Shown here piece after piece: positions 1-9,378 of a stretch of DNA of 64,000 nucleotides. Source of the stretch: JALQUL01 sp964556425 (GTDB lineage Bacteria > Pseudomonadota > Gammaproteobacteria > Burkholderiales > Burkholderiaceae_C); NCBI GenBank assembly GCA_964556425.1, contig CAZKWC010000007.1, positions 1 to 64,000 of the forward strand, written 5' to 3'. The position numbers were made by a program, and so were the translations under genes. Under the pieces are notes generated by a model, which did not search any database, was not told the origin of the DNA, and saw nothing but the letters and a program-made list of their open reading frames with translations. How positions within the stretch are numbered: the first letter of the stretch is position 1; each line of letters starts with the position of its first letter.

Positions 1-52
1 TAGTACCAACGTTTACGTGGGGCTTGGTACGTACAAATTTTTCTTTTGCCAT
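1..52 (-). CDS. tuf: Elongation factor Tu, N-terminal fragment (cut by window edge)
   Basis: Only the first 17 codons are present; they read MAKEKFVRTKPHVNVGT, the canonical EF-Tu N-terminus just before its first GTP-binding motif. EF-Tu delivers aminoacyl-tRNA to the ribosome in the cytoplasm. The gene lies directly downstream of fusA, so this is the last cistron of the rpsL-rpsG-fusA-tuf (str) operon. The start is the ATG whose first base is position 52. The rest lies outside the window. Confidence 0.93.
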   Translation of the reverse strand, partial: MAKEKFVRTKPHVNVGT

Positions 53-154
53 TTTAAAATTCTCCAAAGAACAAATTCCGTGTGGTTTTTACGTCTGCAC
101 AGTGTTGCTAATTCCTTGAGCACGGACACACAAGGGCACACTATCGCAGACGGG

Positions 155-174
155 TTTGGGGCAAAAGCCCCAAA
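155..174 (-). other. Hairpin between fusA and tuf
   Basis: Eight-base perfect arms (155-162 and 167-174) flank a four-base loop. Read in the direction of the operon no T-run follows, so it is not a classical intrinsic terminator. It may be an attenuator, an RNA processing site or a 3'-stabilising stem between fusA and tuf. Confidence 0.5.
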
Positions 175-184
175 TACTTTTTAA

Positions 185-2287
185 TTACTTAGCGCGTGAT
201 GCAACAATTGCATCTGCCACGTTACGTGGTGCTTCTGAGTAATGTTTGAATTCCATAGTGTAAGTTGCACGGCCTTGTGACATTGAGCGCAATGTTGTGG
301 AGTAACCAAACATTTCTGACAATGGAACTTCAGCTTTAATTGCTTTACCGCCACCTGGGATGTCGTCCATACCTTGAACCATACCGCGACGTGAAGACAA
401 GTCACCCATTACACCACCTGCGTAGTCTTCTGGAGTCTCTACTTCAACCGCCATCATTGGCTCAAGAATAACTGGGTTCGCTTTACGGCAACCTTCTTTG
501 AAACCAAAGATGGCGGCCATTTTAAACGCGTTTTCGTTAGAGTCAACATCATGGTATGAACCGAAATGCAATGTTACTTTAACGTCAACTACTGGGTAAC
601 CAGCTAACACACCACCAGTTAAGGCTTCAATAACGCCTTTTTCAACTGCAGGAATGTATTCGCGTGGAACCACACCACCTTTAATCGCATCAACGAATTC
701 AAAACCTTTACCCATTTCATTAGGTTCGATTTTGAGAACAACGTGACCGTATTGACCTTTACCACCTGATTGACGAACGAATTTACCTTCGCTGTCTTCA
801 ATGGTTTTACGAATAGTTTCGCGGTATGCAACCTGTGGTTTACCCACGTTGGCTTCAACACCAAACTCACGCTTCATACGATCAACAATAATCTCTAAGT
901 GCAACTCACCCATACCAGCAATAAGGGTTTGACCAGATTCTTCGTCAGTTTTAACGCGGAATGAAGGATCTTCTTGTGCCAAACGTTGTAAAGCAATACC
1001 CATTTTCTCTTGGTCAGCTTTTGTTTTTGGCTCAACAGCTTGAGTAATAACTGGCTCAGGGAATACCATGCGCTCAAGCGTAATAATTGCGCTTGGATCA
1101 CATAATGTTTCACCGGTAGTAACGTCTTTTAAACCAACGCAAGCAGCGATGTCGCCGGCCACAATTTCCGCAACTTCTTCACGGTTGTTAGCATGCATTT
1201 GAACGATACGACCAATACGCTCTTTTTTACCACGTGTTGGGTTGTAAACGGTATCGCCTTTGTTTAAAACACCAGAATAAACACGAACGAATGTTAATTG
1301 ACCAACGAATGGATCGGTCATTAATTTAAATGCCAAAGCAGAGAATTTCTCTTTGTCATCTGCATTACGTGTGACTGGCTCATCGTTTTCGCCGAGGCCG
1401 CTCACAGGTGGAATATCCACAGGTGATGGCATGAAATCGATAACCGCATCCAACATACGTTGAACGCCTTTGTTTTTAAACGCTGTACCGCAAAGCATTG
1501 GCTGAATTTCAGTTGCGATGGTACGTGTACGTAAACCTAATTTGATTTCGTCTTCTGACAATTCACCTTCTTCAAGGTATTTATTCATCATTTCTTCTGA
1601 TGATTCAGCAGCAGCTTCTACCATTTTCTCACGCCACTCTTTAGCAGTTGCTTCTAAGTTAGCTGGAATATCACGGTAGTCAAACTTCATACCTTGAGAT
1701 TTTTCATCCCAATAGATGGCTTTCATTTTGATCAAGTCAACTACACCTTCAAAGGTGTCTTCAGCGCCGATTGGAATAACGATTGGCACTGGGTTGGCTT
1801 TCAAACGCAAACGCATTTGATCCACAACTTTAAAGAAGTTAGCACCCGTACGGTCCATTTTATTAACGAACGCTAAACGTGGAACTTTGTATTTGGTAGC
1901 TTGACGCCAAACAGTTTCAGATTGTGGCTGAACACCGCCCACCGCACAATAAACCATACATGCGCCGTCTAATACGCGCATTGAACGCTCAACTTCAATC
2001 GTGAAATCAACGTGGCCTGGGGTGTCAATAATGTTAATACGGTGTTCTTGGTAGTTAGACTCCATGCCCTTCCAGAAACAAGTAGTAGCAGCAGAGGTAA
2101 TAGTAATACCGCGCTCTTGCTCTTGTTCCATCCAGTCCATGGTGGCAGCGCCATCATGAACTTCACCAATTTTGTGGCTTACGCCAGTGTAAAAAAGAAT
2201 ACGTTCAGTTGTGGTGGTTTTACCAGCGTCAATATGCGCTGAAATACCGATGTTACGATAGCGCTCAATAGGGGTATGGCGAGCCAT
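185..2287 (-). CDS. fusA: Elongation factor G
   Basis: This 700-residue GTPase drives translocation on the ribosome and, with RRF, ribosome recycling. The chosen start gives MARHTPIERYRNIGISAHID, the family N-terminus with the P-loop AHIDAGKTTTTE directly after; an upstream in-frame ATG would add about 42 residues with no counterpart in the family. Switch II DTPGHVDFT and the NKMDR specificity motif are present, followed by domains II-V in normal order. The C-terminus ends RAK. Length matches the usual ~700 residues. It is the third cistron of the str operon. Confidence 0.98.
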   Translation of the reverse strand: MARHTPIERYRNIGISAHIDAGKTTTTERILFYTGVSHKIGEVHDGAATMDWMEQEQERGITITSAATTCFWKGMESNYQEHRINIIDTPGHVDFTIEVERSMRVLDGACMVYCAVGGVQPQSETVWRQATKYKVPRLAFVNKMDRTGANFFKVVDQMRLRLKANPVPIVIPIGAEDTFEGVVDLIKMKAIYWDEKSQGMKFDYRDIPANLEATAKEWREKMVEAAAESSEEMMNKYLEEGELSEDEIKLGLRTRTIATEIQPMLCGTAFKNKGVQRMLDAVIDFMPSPVDIPPVSGLGENDEPVTRNADDKEKFSALAFKLMTDPFVGQLTFVRVYSGVLNKGDTVYNPTRGKKERIGRIVQMHANNREEVAEIVAGDIAACVGLKDVTTGETLCDPSAIITLERMVFPEPVITQAVEPKTKADQEKMGIALQRLAQEDPSFRVKTDEESGQTLIAGMGELHLEIIVDRMKREFGVEANVGKPQVAYRETIRKTIEDSEGKFVRQSGGKGQYGHVVLKIEPNEMGKGFEFVDAIKGGVVPREYIPAVEKGVIEALTGGVLAGYPVVDVKVTLHFGSYHDVDSNENAFKMAAIFGFKEGCRKANPVILEPMMAVEVETPEDYAGGVMGDLSSRRGMVQGMDDIPGGGKAIKAEVPLSEMFGYSTTLRSMSQGRATYTMEFKHYSEAPRNVADAIVASRAK

Positions 2288-2422
2288 GATAGATCCTTCG
2301 ATTCTTGATAGAAAGTTTTTTGACGCCGACAATCCGGGTTGGATTGGAAAGCACCAAGCCCAAGGCGTCGGCTTGGGCTTAATTTGGCAAGGGATGCGGC
2401 AGCGCACACCCACATAGCTAGC

Positions 2423-2896
2423 TTAGAAACGGAAATGACTAAACGCTTTATTCGCTTCAGCCATACGGTGAACTTCATCACGTTTTTTCATTGCACCGCC
2501 ACGACCTTCAGTCGCTTCGATCAATTCGTTTGCTAAACGCAAAGCCATTGATTTTTCACCACGTTTTTTAGCCGCTTCTTTGATCCAACGCATAGATAAA
2601 GCAAGACGACGAACTGGGCGAACTTCAACTGGCACTTGGTAGTTTGCACCACCAACGCGACGTGATTTCACTTCCACCAATGGTTTAACATTGTTGATAG
2701 CGATTGCAAACGCTTCTAACGGATCTTTACCGCCAGATTTTTTCTCAATGTGCTCTAAGGCACCGTAAACGATACGCTCTGCTACGGCTTTTTTACCGCT
2801 TTGCATAATAACGTTCATGAATTTTGCGAGTTCAATATTTCCAAATTTTGGATCTGGTAATACGATACGCTTGGGGACTTCGCGACGACGTGGCAT
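2423..2896 (-). CDS. rpsG: 30S ribosomal protein S7
   Basis: This 157-residue primary 16S rRNA-binding protein of the 30S head starts MPRRREVPKR as in other bacteria and has the family's usual length. It lies between rpsL and fusA. The 189-bp rpsL-rpsG spacer is longer than in Escherichia coli, where this spacer holds the S7 autoregulatory site; whether an equivalent structure exists here was not tested. Confidence 0.98.
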   Translation of the reverse strand: MPRRREVPKRIVLPDPKFGNIELAKFMNVIMQSGKKAVAERIVYGALEHIEKKSGGKDPLEAFAIAINNVKPLVEVKSRRVGGANYQVPVEVRPVRRLALSMRWIKEAAKKRGEKSMALRLANELIEATEGRGGAMKKRDEVHRMAEANKAFSHFRF

Positions 2897-3085
2897 TTTA
2901 TAACCTCATTTATATTCTTCAGTTGGCTCCACATGGAGCACGTAGGGGATCAAATTAACAAACCCCACTTACTAGACCTTCTTCCCAACAACGGGATACA
3001 TAAGCCCTTTTGCTAATTAAGGTTGCCTAACCCTAACTAACGCCTAAATAGTGCCTAATTAGCACTACAGCTTAGAAAAAAGCAA

Positions 3086-3463
3086 TTAAGCTTTCTTTGG
3101 ACGCTTAGCACCGTATTTAGAACGGGATTGTTTACGATCTTTAACACCTTGTAAGTCTAAAGAACCGCGAACGATATGGTAACGCACACCTGGTAAGTCT
3201 TTTACACGACCACCGCGAACTAAAACCACGCTATGCTCTTGCAAGTTATGGCCTTCACCGCCGATGTATGAAATTACTTCAAAACCGTTAGTCAAACGTA
3301 CTTTTGCAACTTTACGCAAAGCAGAGTTTGGCTTTTTAGGTGTTGTTGTATATACACGAGTACAAACGCCACGACGTTGTGGTGAGTTTTGCATCGCAGG
3401 GCTCTTAGACTTAACAATCTCTTGTTGTCGTCCTTGACGAATTAACTGATTAATGGTTGGCAC
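3086..3463 (-). CDS. rpsL: 30S ribosomal protein S12
   Basis: This 125-residue decoding-centre protein contains the PKKPNSALRK segment and GGRVKDLPGVR. Lys43 and Lys88, the classic positions of streptomycin-resistance substitutions, are both wild type. Asp89, the residue that is methylthiolated in many bacteria, is present. It is the first cistron of the str operon, about 200 nt downstream of a strong promoter. Confidence 0.98.
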   Translation of the reverse strand: MPTINQLIRQGRQQEIVKSKSPAMQNSPQRRGVCTRVYTTTPKKPNSALRKVAKVRLTNGFEVISYIGGEGHNLQEHSVVLVRGGRVKDLPGVRYHIVRGSLDLQGVKDRKQSRSKYGAKRPKKA

Positions 3464-3670
3464 TGATGCCTCCTAATGTCGGTAAAAAAATAAGGGCACT
3501 ACATGTTTTTAGGTTTTAAGCCGCTGCGCTTAAAATAAAAATCAATGAGTTTTGCCCTATTACGATAAGGAAGTGACCTATTAATGAGTAAACGCACTTA
3601 CACAAATTGTGTTTTAGTTTTATTTACTTTAATTATCACTTCAACTAAATTTTTGCGAGAAAAGCCCTTG

Positions 3671-3700
3671 ATTATAACCAAGTTTTAAAGCCTCTGTCAT
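3671..3700 (-). promoter_or_regulatory. Sigma70 promoter of the str operon
   Basis: On the minus strand a -35 ATGACA (3695-3700) and a perfect -10 TATAAT (3671-3676) are separated by 18 bp. Transcription would begin near 3664, leaving a leader of about 200 nt before rpsL at 3463. The remaining AT-rich leader shows no open frame or obvious strong hairpin. The long leader could be a site of ribosomal-protein feedback, but nothing in the sequence proves it. Confidence 0.65.
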
Positions 3701-3807
3701 TGGCTTTTTCTTGAAATAAACAACAAAAGGCTTAAAAACTAAGGCCAATTGATTCAAATAACGATATTAAATCGTTAACTAATGAGTGAGCATCTTGTAA
3801 AAGAATC

Positions 3808-3855
3808 AAAAAATTAGCTTACCTTCTAGCTTCTCATGGCTACTTTTAAGGTAAG
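3808..3855 (-). terminator. Intrinsic terminator downstream of dacA
   Basis: Arms CTTACCTT/AAGGTAAG (3818-3825, 3848-3855) enclose an inner TAGC/GCTA pairing, and on the minus strand the stem is followed by a six-T run (3808-3813). It lies 12 bp past the dacA stop and separates dacA from the str promoter. Confidence 0.7.
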
Positions 3856-3866
3856 TATTTCTTCAA

Positions 3867-5069
3867 TTATTGAATAAACAAGCGCATTGAATCCCATGCT
3901 CGGCCAAAAATATTGGACTGTGGAATGGGTTTTAATGCAATAAGTGGTAAATCATTAAGGGGTTGATCAGCTAAGGTAACTTTTAAAGATCCAATTACTT
4001 GATTTTGAGCCACCGGAGCAATAATTGGGTCAGATCGAACAATACTGGTTTTGATCTTGCTGGCCATGCCATTTGGCACCGCTACAACGATGGGTTTGGT
4101 TTGCCCCATTTCTACACTCGACTCTACGCCCTTCCAAACCCTTGGTGTACTAACTGACTGATTCGCATCATATAACTTGACAGAATCAAAGGCGGAATAT
4201 CCCCAATTGAGTAACTTTTGTGATTCATTGGCACGTGCATTTTCGCTGGAAGTGCCCAATACAATCGACAACAAACGCCTAGGGCCTGCCGTACCTTTAG
4301 GACCCAGACCAGCAATATTCCTTTTGCCAGTTGCAATTAAACAATAACCAGCAGCATCAGTGTGACCAGTTTTTAAACCATCAATACTGGGGTCTCTAAA
4401 TAATAATAAATTGCGATTGGTATCATTGGTAACAGGTGTACCAGGATAATGGTATTTTTTGATTGCGTAATAATGAACAAACTGAGGGAAATCCTCCATA
4501 ATACGTTGCGCCAAGATTCTTAAATCATTGGCGGTAGTCGTATGACCCGCTTCTGTTAAGCCCTCGGGGTTTTTATAAGTGGTGGACTTCATACCTAAAA
4601 CTTGAGCCTGATTATTCATCATTAAAACAAAGTTTTCTTTTGAGCCACCAATACCTTCGGCCAAGGCCATAACAGCGTCATTACCCGACTGCACTATCAT
4701 TCCCTTAATTAAATCCTCTACTGGGACTCTCATTTTAGGATCAATAAACATTCTAGAACCTGGCATTTTCCAGGCTTTTTCTGAGACTGCAAAAGTTTGA
4801 TTTAAAGTTATTTTTCTATTTTTTAATGAATCAAATGTAATATATGCCGTCATTAGTTTGGTTAATGAGGCTGGCTCAATCGGCACGTCTGCTGACTTAC
4901 TGGCTAATACTTGATTAGCGGTTACATCAACTAATAAATAGCTACTAGCTGCAATTTCTGGTGCAGGAGTAAGTAAGCTATTTTGTGCATTTGCCAATGG
5001 CAAATATGAAGCTAATAGAAGTACTATTAAATAATAGCCACTCAAAAAAATACGATTGATATAACTCAT
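3867..5069 (-). CDS. dacA: Serine-type D-Ala-D-Ala carboxypeptidase (PBP5/6 family)
   Basis: This 400-residue periplasmic enzyme removes the terminal D-alanine of peptidoglycan pentapeptides. An N-terminal signal peptide (hydrophobic about residues 7-27, ending ANA) precedes the transpeptidase fold with all three active-site motifs: SLTK (nucleophile Ser68, Lys71), SGN (128-130) and KTG (233-235). The C-terminal domain ends in an amphipathic segment FGRAWDSMRLFIQ, which in this family anchors the protein to the outer face of the inner membrane. The length is typical. It is followed by its own terminator. Confidence 0.95.
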   Translation of the reverse strand: MSYINRIFLSGYYLIVLLLASYLPLANAQNSLLTPAPEIAASSYLLVDVTANQVLASKSADVPIEPASLTKLMTAYITFDSLKNRKITLNQTFAVSEKAWKMPGSRMFIDPKMRVPVEDLIKGMIVQSGNDAVMALAEGIGGSKENFVLMMNNQAQVLGMKSTTYKNPEGLTEAGHTTTANDLRILAQRIMEDFPQFVHYYAIKKYHYPGTPVTNDTNRNLLLFRDPSIDGLKTGHTDAAGYCLIATGKRNIAGLGPKGTAGPRRLLSIVLGTSSENARANESQKLLNWGYSAFDSVKLYDANQSVSTPRVWKGVESSVEMGQTKPIVVAVPNGMASKIKTSIVRSDPIIAPVAQNQVIGSLKVTLADQPLNDLPLIALKPIPQSNIFGRAWDSMRLFIQ

Positions 5070-5192
5070 ACCTAACTTTACCGCTCCAAAACTAAATGCA
5101 AAATATTGATTAGAGTCATCAACTCCGACTTCTCTAGCTACTCTTTAAGAAAACTAGCTTGAAGTGTAATTGACTTTTAACCCATAATGATT

Positions 5193-5831
5193 TCAGACAA
5201 GCCTTAAATGGCGTGAAATCAAATTTTTTAACAGTGGTAATTGTCCATGAAAAAAATGCTCAACCCCGGGAATCACTGTAACGGCTAATGACTGAGGCCT
5301 TGCCCAATCTAAAACATTTTGTAAAGGGACAGTATCATCTACCTCGCCGTGCAAAACCAAAACTTTATCATGCAAACTCTGCGCAATTACAGGAACTGTA
5401 AAACGAGAAGCTGCAGTGCCTACCAAAACGATTGACTTTAAATCTGACTCTCTGGTAATATGTATTTGACTTATTGCAGTTGATGTTACAAAAGCACCAA
5501 ACGAAAACCCCGCCATTGCAATAGGTCCATTTGCAGCAAAATTTTTAATTAAAAACTGTAGGTCTTGCGCTTCTCCAACTCCATTATCATGTACTCCTTC
5601 AGATTGACCTACACCCCTAAAATTGAAGCGAACTACATTCCAACCATTTTGCGAAAATGATCTAGCCAAGGTTTGCACTACCTTGTTATCCATAGTGCCA
5701 CCAAAAAGTGGATGGGGATGGGCCACAAATGCCCACCCTTTAAAAGGGATTTCTGTACTCGCTAAATCTTTTAAACATTCTATGGCCCCTGCAGGGCCCT
5801 GAATAATGCTACGTTCGGTTTTAGAATTCAT
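5193..5831 (-). CDS. Alpha/beta-hydrolase (COG2945-type)
   Basis: This 212-residue cytoplasmic protein has the alpha/beta-hydrolase triad: nucleophile elbow GFSFG (Ser110), acid near Asp165/166 in HGEVDDTVP, and His192 in GVEHFFHG. The N-terminal AHPHPLFGGTMDNKVV is characteristic of the small bacterial hydrolases of COG2945, whose substrates are mostly unknown. No signal peptide is seen. It starts 13 bp downstream of the ferredoxin gene, so the two are probably co-transcribed. Confidence 0.85.
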   Translation of the reverse strand: MNSKTERSIIQGPAGAIECLKDLASTEIPFKGWAFVAHPHPLFGGTMDNKVVQTLARSFSQNGWNVVRFNFRGVGQSEGVHDNGVGEAQDLQFLIKNFAANGPIAMAGFSFGAFVTSTAISQIHITRESDLKSIVLVGTAASRFTVPVIAQSLHDKVLVLHGEVDDTVPLQNVLDWARPQSLAVTVIPGVEHFFHGQLPLLKNLISRHLRLV

Positions 5832-5844
5832 GTTTCTTTATCAC

Positions 5845-6189
5845 TTAACGTCCGACTGTGGGATCTAATAATAAACGATCAACTACTTGGTTGTTTTTTA
5901 AATGTGACTCGACTATTTCTGTGACATCATTATTGTCAACATAGCTATACCACACACCTTCTGGATAGACTACTGCAACAGGACCACCCGCGCAACGATC
6001 TAGGCAACCCGCCTTATTCACCCTGACTTGACCTGCTCCAGCAAGACCGGCTTGCTTCACTAGATTTTTACAGTGATCAAAGGCTTCTTGTGCATTCAAT
6101 TTGGCACAAGAGGACTCTCCATTGCTTCGCTCATTTAAGCAAAAAAAGATATGTTTTGAAAAATAAGGTGTTAAATGTTGGGATGACAT
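5845..6189 (-). CDS. Thioredoxin-like (2Fe-2S) ferredoxin
   Basis: This 114-residue protein has four cysteines in the pattern of thioredoxin-fold [2Fe-2S] ferredoxins (COG3411): Cys17 and Cys28 near the N-terminus, then Cys62 and Cys66 in AGCLDRCAGGPV. The family carries electrons in the cytoplasm; its partner here is unknown. A perfect 14-bp palindrome (6199-6212) sits just upstream of the start and could be an operator. It is paired with the downstream hydrolase gene. Confidence 0.85.
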   Translation of the reverse strand: MSSQHLTPYFSKHIFFCLNERSNGESSCAKLNAQEAFDHCKNLVKQAGLAGAGQVRVNKAGCLDRCAGGPVAVVYPEGVWYSYVDNNDVTEIVESHLKNNQVVDRLLLDPTVGR

Positions 6190-6377
6190 AAAAAGGCCAC
6201 TTTCTAGAAAGTTATGGCGTTAGAAAATAAATGGCAAGTATCAGGTATAGTGAACTAAGGACATCCACTCTTTTACCCAATTAAAACTCATGATCTTGCC
6301 ACGAGTATATCCACACACAATTGAGTATTACTAATGAGATTGAGTGCAGGGACTAAAAGTTGACGCAAGAAAAATTC

Positions 6378-7577
6378 TTATATAGGCTCTATTCTATTCG
6401 CTTCGTTTTGTCCGTTACTAAAAGAAGTTAATTTGAGCTTTAATTGAGAATTGATCACTTCTGAATTATTTGTTTGCTCAAAAACAGATGACTTACGCCC
6501 AAAAAATCTTAAGACTGGATAAAACACTAAAGCAAATGGCCAACCCCATCCCAGCCACTGAGCTAAGCCAGTAAATCTAGCAAAGCGACCCTGCTCCCAA
6601 CTTGACAATGTCTGATAGAAATAAGTGCTTAGCGGAATCATATTTATAGCCACTAAATACACAATAGCTAGCGTCAATAAACAAACTAATATACCTTTAG
6701 TTGGGACTGCTAATAACAATAAGCAAATTAAAAATACTAAAATTAAAGCTATTTGTACATCAAGATTGAACCATTCAATTGCACGCTCCGAACCAAAAGT
6801 AAAACCTGATGATAGAGAAACCATTGCAATACCCATTGCAATAATCAACAACATACCTAAAAATCGCTTCCAAACAATTTCAACCACCGAATAATAAATC
6901 AAACATGGAAAAACTATGCCCAAGCAAATTAGCATACTGTTAATCCAAGTGGAATTTAATAATTGATCAAATTGTTGTGTGAGTGGCCAAACCAAAACCT
7001 CTTGATTACCAGCGTGATTAAGCACGAAGCGATAAAACTTTTCTGTAATTTGTCCTAAAGCAAATGGTATTTCTGTAGGAAAAATTAGAGCAATTGGCCA
7101 AAGCGCTAATAGCACCACAGCACCTCGGCTCTCTCCCACAAACCAATGTGATTTTATTTCATCCCAAAGTTTAACTAAACCTAGACCAGAGGCAAACCAT
7201 GCCATAAGACTACCTAATAATCCGCCCAATAAATTAAGTAGCACATCAAGATTAGAAGAAACCCGTAACGGCATAAAGCCTTGAACAGTTTCCATACCAA
7301 CAGATAACAAGCCAGTCCAAAGCAAACCCAATAAAAGACATGCTGCATTAGAGTATTGCGATCGAACCGTTAAAAATGCTAAAAATCCCAACGGAATATA
7401 TCCGACCGCGTTGATGACTACGTCAAACACCGTCCAGTACTTGGGCATTGGAGCCCATAGAAAGTCAAAAAAATCTAGCCCTTGGTTACGCCAAACAGAA
7501 AAGGGATAACAACTGGCATAAATTATTAAAAGCGAATAAATGAAAGCCAACGGTAAAGTGGCTGTTTTTTTCACCAT
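6378..7577 (-). CDS. VanZ-family integral membrane protein
   Basis: This 399-residue protein has about ten predicted hydrophobic segments. The N-terminal third carries the VanZ-like signature: NAVGYIPLGF, then METVQGFMP, then an N/D-rich stretch SSNLDVLLNLLGG. The remaining membrane segments extend well beyond the ~150-residue VanZ core, as in many proteobacterial homologues. Biochemical function is not established for this group; the name derives from a gene in enterococcal glycopeptide-resistance clusters and does not imply resistance. It starts 6 bp after hemJ, so they probably share a transcript. Confidence 0.8.
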   Translation of the reverse strand: MVKKTATLPLAFIYSLLIIYASCYPFSVWRNQGLDFFDFLWAPMPKYWTVFDVVINAVGYIPLGFLAFLTVRSQYSNAACLLLGLLWTGLLSVGMETVQGFMPLRVSSNLDVLLNLLGGLLGSLMAWFASGLGLVKLWDEIKSHWFVGESRGAVVLLALWPIALIFPTEIPFALGQITEKFYRFVLNHAGNQEVLVWPLTQQFDQLLNSTWINSMLICLGIVFPCLIYYSVVEIVWKRFLGMLLIIAMGIAMVSLSSGFTFGSERAIEWFNLDVQIALILVFLICLLLLAVPTKGILVCLLTLAIVYLVAINMIPLSTYFYQTLSSWEQGRFARFTGLAQWLGWGWPFALVFYPVLRFFGRKSSVFEQTNNSEVINSQLKLKLTSFSNGQNEANRIEPI

Positions 7578-7583
7578 CAGCTC

Positions 7584-8006
7584 CTAAAATGGTTTAACCA
7601 CTACCATAATAATAACCAAAAGCATCATGAGAACAGGAAACTCATTAAACCACCTAAACCAGACATGAGACTGAGTATTTTGATGCGACTGAAATTGTTT
7701 TAATAAATGAGCACAATAAAAATGATAGAGCAAAATAGTCGCTACTGCGGCTAACTTCACGTGCATCCAAATTGCATTTTGCCCAATTCCATAGTACCAC
7801 CATAGCCACAAGCCCAGCACTATTGCTGGAATAGCTAAAATTGTCATAAACCGATAGAGACGGTGAGCCATAGCCAACAGGCGAATATACTCGTCGCTAT
7901 GACGATTTTCTACCTGCGCCAAATTAACAAAAATTCGGGGTAGATAAAAAAGTCCAGCAAACCAGCTAGCTACAAAAAGAATGTGAAATGATTTAATCCA
8001 AAGCAT
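7584..8006 (-). CDS. hemJ: Protoporphyrinogen IX oxidase HemJ
   Basis: This 140-residue membrane protein with four hydrophobic helices belongs to the HemJ (formerly UPF0093/CopD-like) family, which oxidises protoporphyrinogen IX to protoporphyrin IX in haem synthesis. It begins MLWIKSFHILFVASWFAGLFY, with the conserved His at residue 8 and the MHVK motif (His82, Lys84), and ends NEFPVLMMLLVIIMVVVKPF, all typical. It supplies haem for the bc1 cytochromes and the globin encoded in this window. It lies downstream of metK but behind a strong terminator. Confidence 0.88.
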   Translation of the reverse strand: MLWIKSFHILFVASWFAGLFYLPRIFVNLAQVENRHSDEYIRLLAMAHRLYRFMTILAIPAIVLGLWLWWYYGIGQNAIWMHVKLAAVATILLYHFYCAHLLKQFQSHQNTQSHVWFRWFNEFPVLMMLLVIIMVVVKPF

Positions 8007-8040
8007 GACTCTAGTTTAGCAAGTACAAGGGCAAAAACAA

Positions 8041-8071
8041 AAAAAAGCTAGGCGTTTAACCTAGCTTTTTT
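8041..8071 (-). terminator. Intrinsic terminator downstream of metK
   Basis: A 12-bp perfect stem (8041-8052 with 8060-8071) has a 7-nt loop and T-runs on both strands. It lies about 65 bp past the metK stop and isolates metK from hemJ. Confidence 0.85.
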
Positions 8072-8137
8072 CAAATTTTCATTAAAACTGCATCAAGAAT
8101 TGGAGCTATCCACTCAAACCCTTATAAATAGCCATTT

Positions 8138-9319
8138 TTACAAACCCGCTGAGGCTCGTAAAAGTGATACTTTATCGGTTTTTTCCCATGAAAAATCGGG
8201 CTCATCACGACCAAAGTGACCATAGGCAGCTGTTTTTTCATAAATTGGACGCAATAAATCCAACATTTGAATAATGCCTTTAGGACGCAAATCAAAATGT
8301 TCGTTCACTAGTGCGGCAATTTTTTCATCAGAAATAACGCCCGTACCATTGGTATAAACAGTTACGTTCATTGGGCGAGCCACACCAATTGCATAGGCCA
8401 CTTGAATTTGACATTCTTTCGCCAAACCAGCTGCGACAATATTCTTCGCAACATATCGAGCAGCATAAGCAGCAGAACGGTCAACTTTGGTGGGATCTTT
8501 ACCACTGAAAGCACCGCCACCATGAGGGCATGCACCGCCATAGGTATCTACGATAATTTTACGACCAGTTAAACCGCAATCGCCTTGCGGACCACCGACA
8601 ACAAATCGGCCAGTAGGATTAACCAAATATTTGGTATCTTTTAACCATTCGGCTGGCAACACTGGCTTAATAATTTCTTCGATAACCGCTTCAATAAATG
8701 AAGCTTTCATTTTGGTAGGGGTTTCGCTTTGATCGGGGTCGTGTTGAGTTGACAAAACAACAGTATCAATACTGTGTGGCTTGCCATCTACATAACGCAT
8801 AGTGACTTGACCTTTTGCATCGGGACGCAAGAAAGGTAAACGGCCATCACGGCGTAAATGTGCTTGACGCTCTACTAAGCGGTGTGCGTAGTAAATTGGC
8901 GCAGGCATTAAATCTGGGGTTTCGTCACAAGCGTATCCAAACATTAAACCTTGGTCTCCAGCCCCAGTGTTTAATACGTCATCACTGGCGTGATCAACAC
9001 CTTGAGCAATGTCGTTACTTTGTTTGTCGTAGGCCACTAATACGGCACAACCTTTGTAGTCAATACCGTATTCAGTGTTATCGTAGCCAATACGTTTAAT
9101 CGTGTCACGTGCTACTTGAATGTAGTCAACGTGTGCATTGGTGGTGATCTCACCAGCCAACACCACCAAACCCGTATTACAGAGCGTCTCTGCTGCTACA
9201 CGGCTGTATTTGTCTTGTTTAAAAATTGCATCTAAGATTGCATCAGAGATTTGGTCAGCCACCTTATCGGGGTGACCTTCTGAGACGGACTCAGAAGTAA
9301 AGAGATAGTCATTCGCCAT
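8138..9319 (-). CDS. metK: S-adenosylmethionine synthetase
   Basis: This 393-residue cytoplasmic enzyme makes SAM from methionine and ATP. The start chosen is the ATG at 9319, preceded by GGAG at good spacing; it yields MANDYLFTSESVSEGHPDK with the ATP/methionine-binding His16-Pro-Asp18. An upstream in-frame ATG would add 14 unsupported residues. GAGDQGLMFGYA and the GGGAFSGKDPTKVDRS loop are intact. It stands alone between a promoter with a structured leader and a strong terminator. Confidence 0.97.
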   Translation of the reverse strand: MANDYLFTSESVSEGHPDKVADQISDAILDAIFKQDKYSRVAAETLCNTGLVVLAGEITTNAHVDYIQVARDTIKRIGYDNTEYGIDYKGCAVLVAYDKQSNDIAQGVDHASDDVLNTGAGDQGLMFGYACDETPDLMPAPIYYAHRLVERQAHLRRDGRLPFLRPDAKGQVTMRYVDGKPHSIDTVVLSTQHDPDQSETPTKMKASFIEAVIEEIIKPVLPAEWLKDTKYLVNPTGRFVVGGPQGDCGLTGRKIIVDTYGGACPHGGGAFSGKDPTKVDRSAAYAARYVAKNIVAAGLAKECQIQVAYAIGVARPMNVTVYTNGTGVISDEKIAALVNEHFDLRPKGIIQMLDLLRPIYEKTAAYGHFGRDEPDFSWEKTDKVSLLRASAGL

Positions 9320-9378
9320 CGTTAACTCCAGTTGATAAAAGGATGCGTTGCCTCCTACCATATGGACTCGGCGAACGC

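Noticed and set aside
2288..2413. N-terminal extension of fusA
   Set aside because: The upstream frame adds 42 residues unlike any EF-G; the family start MARHTPIERYRN is unambiguous.
6378..7577. Glycopeptide (teicoplanin) resistance gene vanZ
   Set aside because: Only family-level similarity to VanZ, with extra membrane helices and no vanA/B-type neighbours in a Gram-negative core region.
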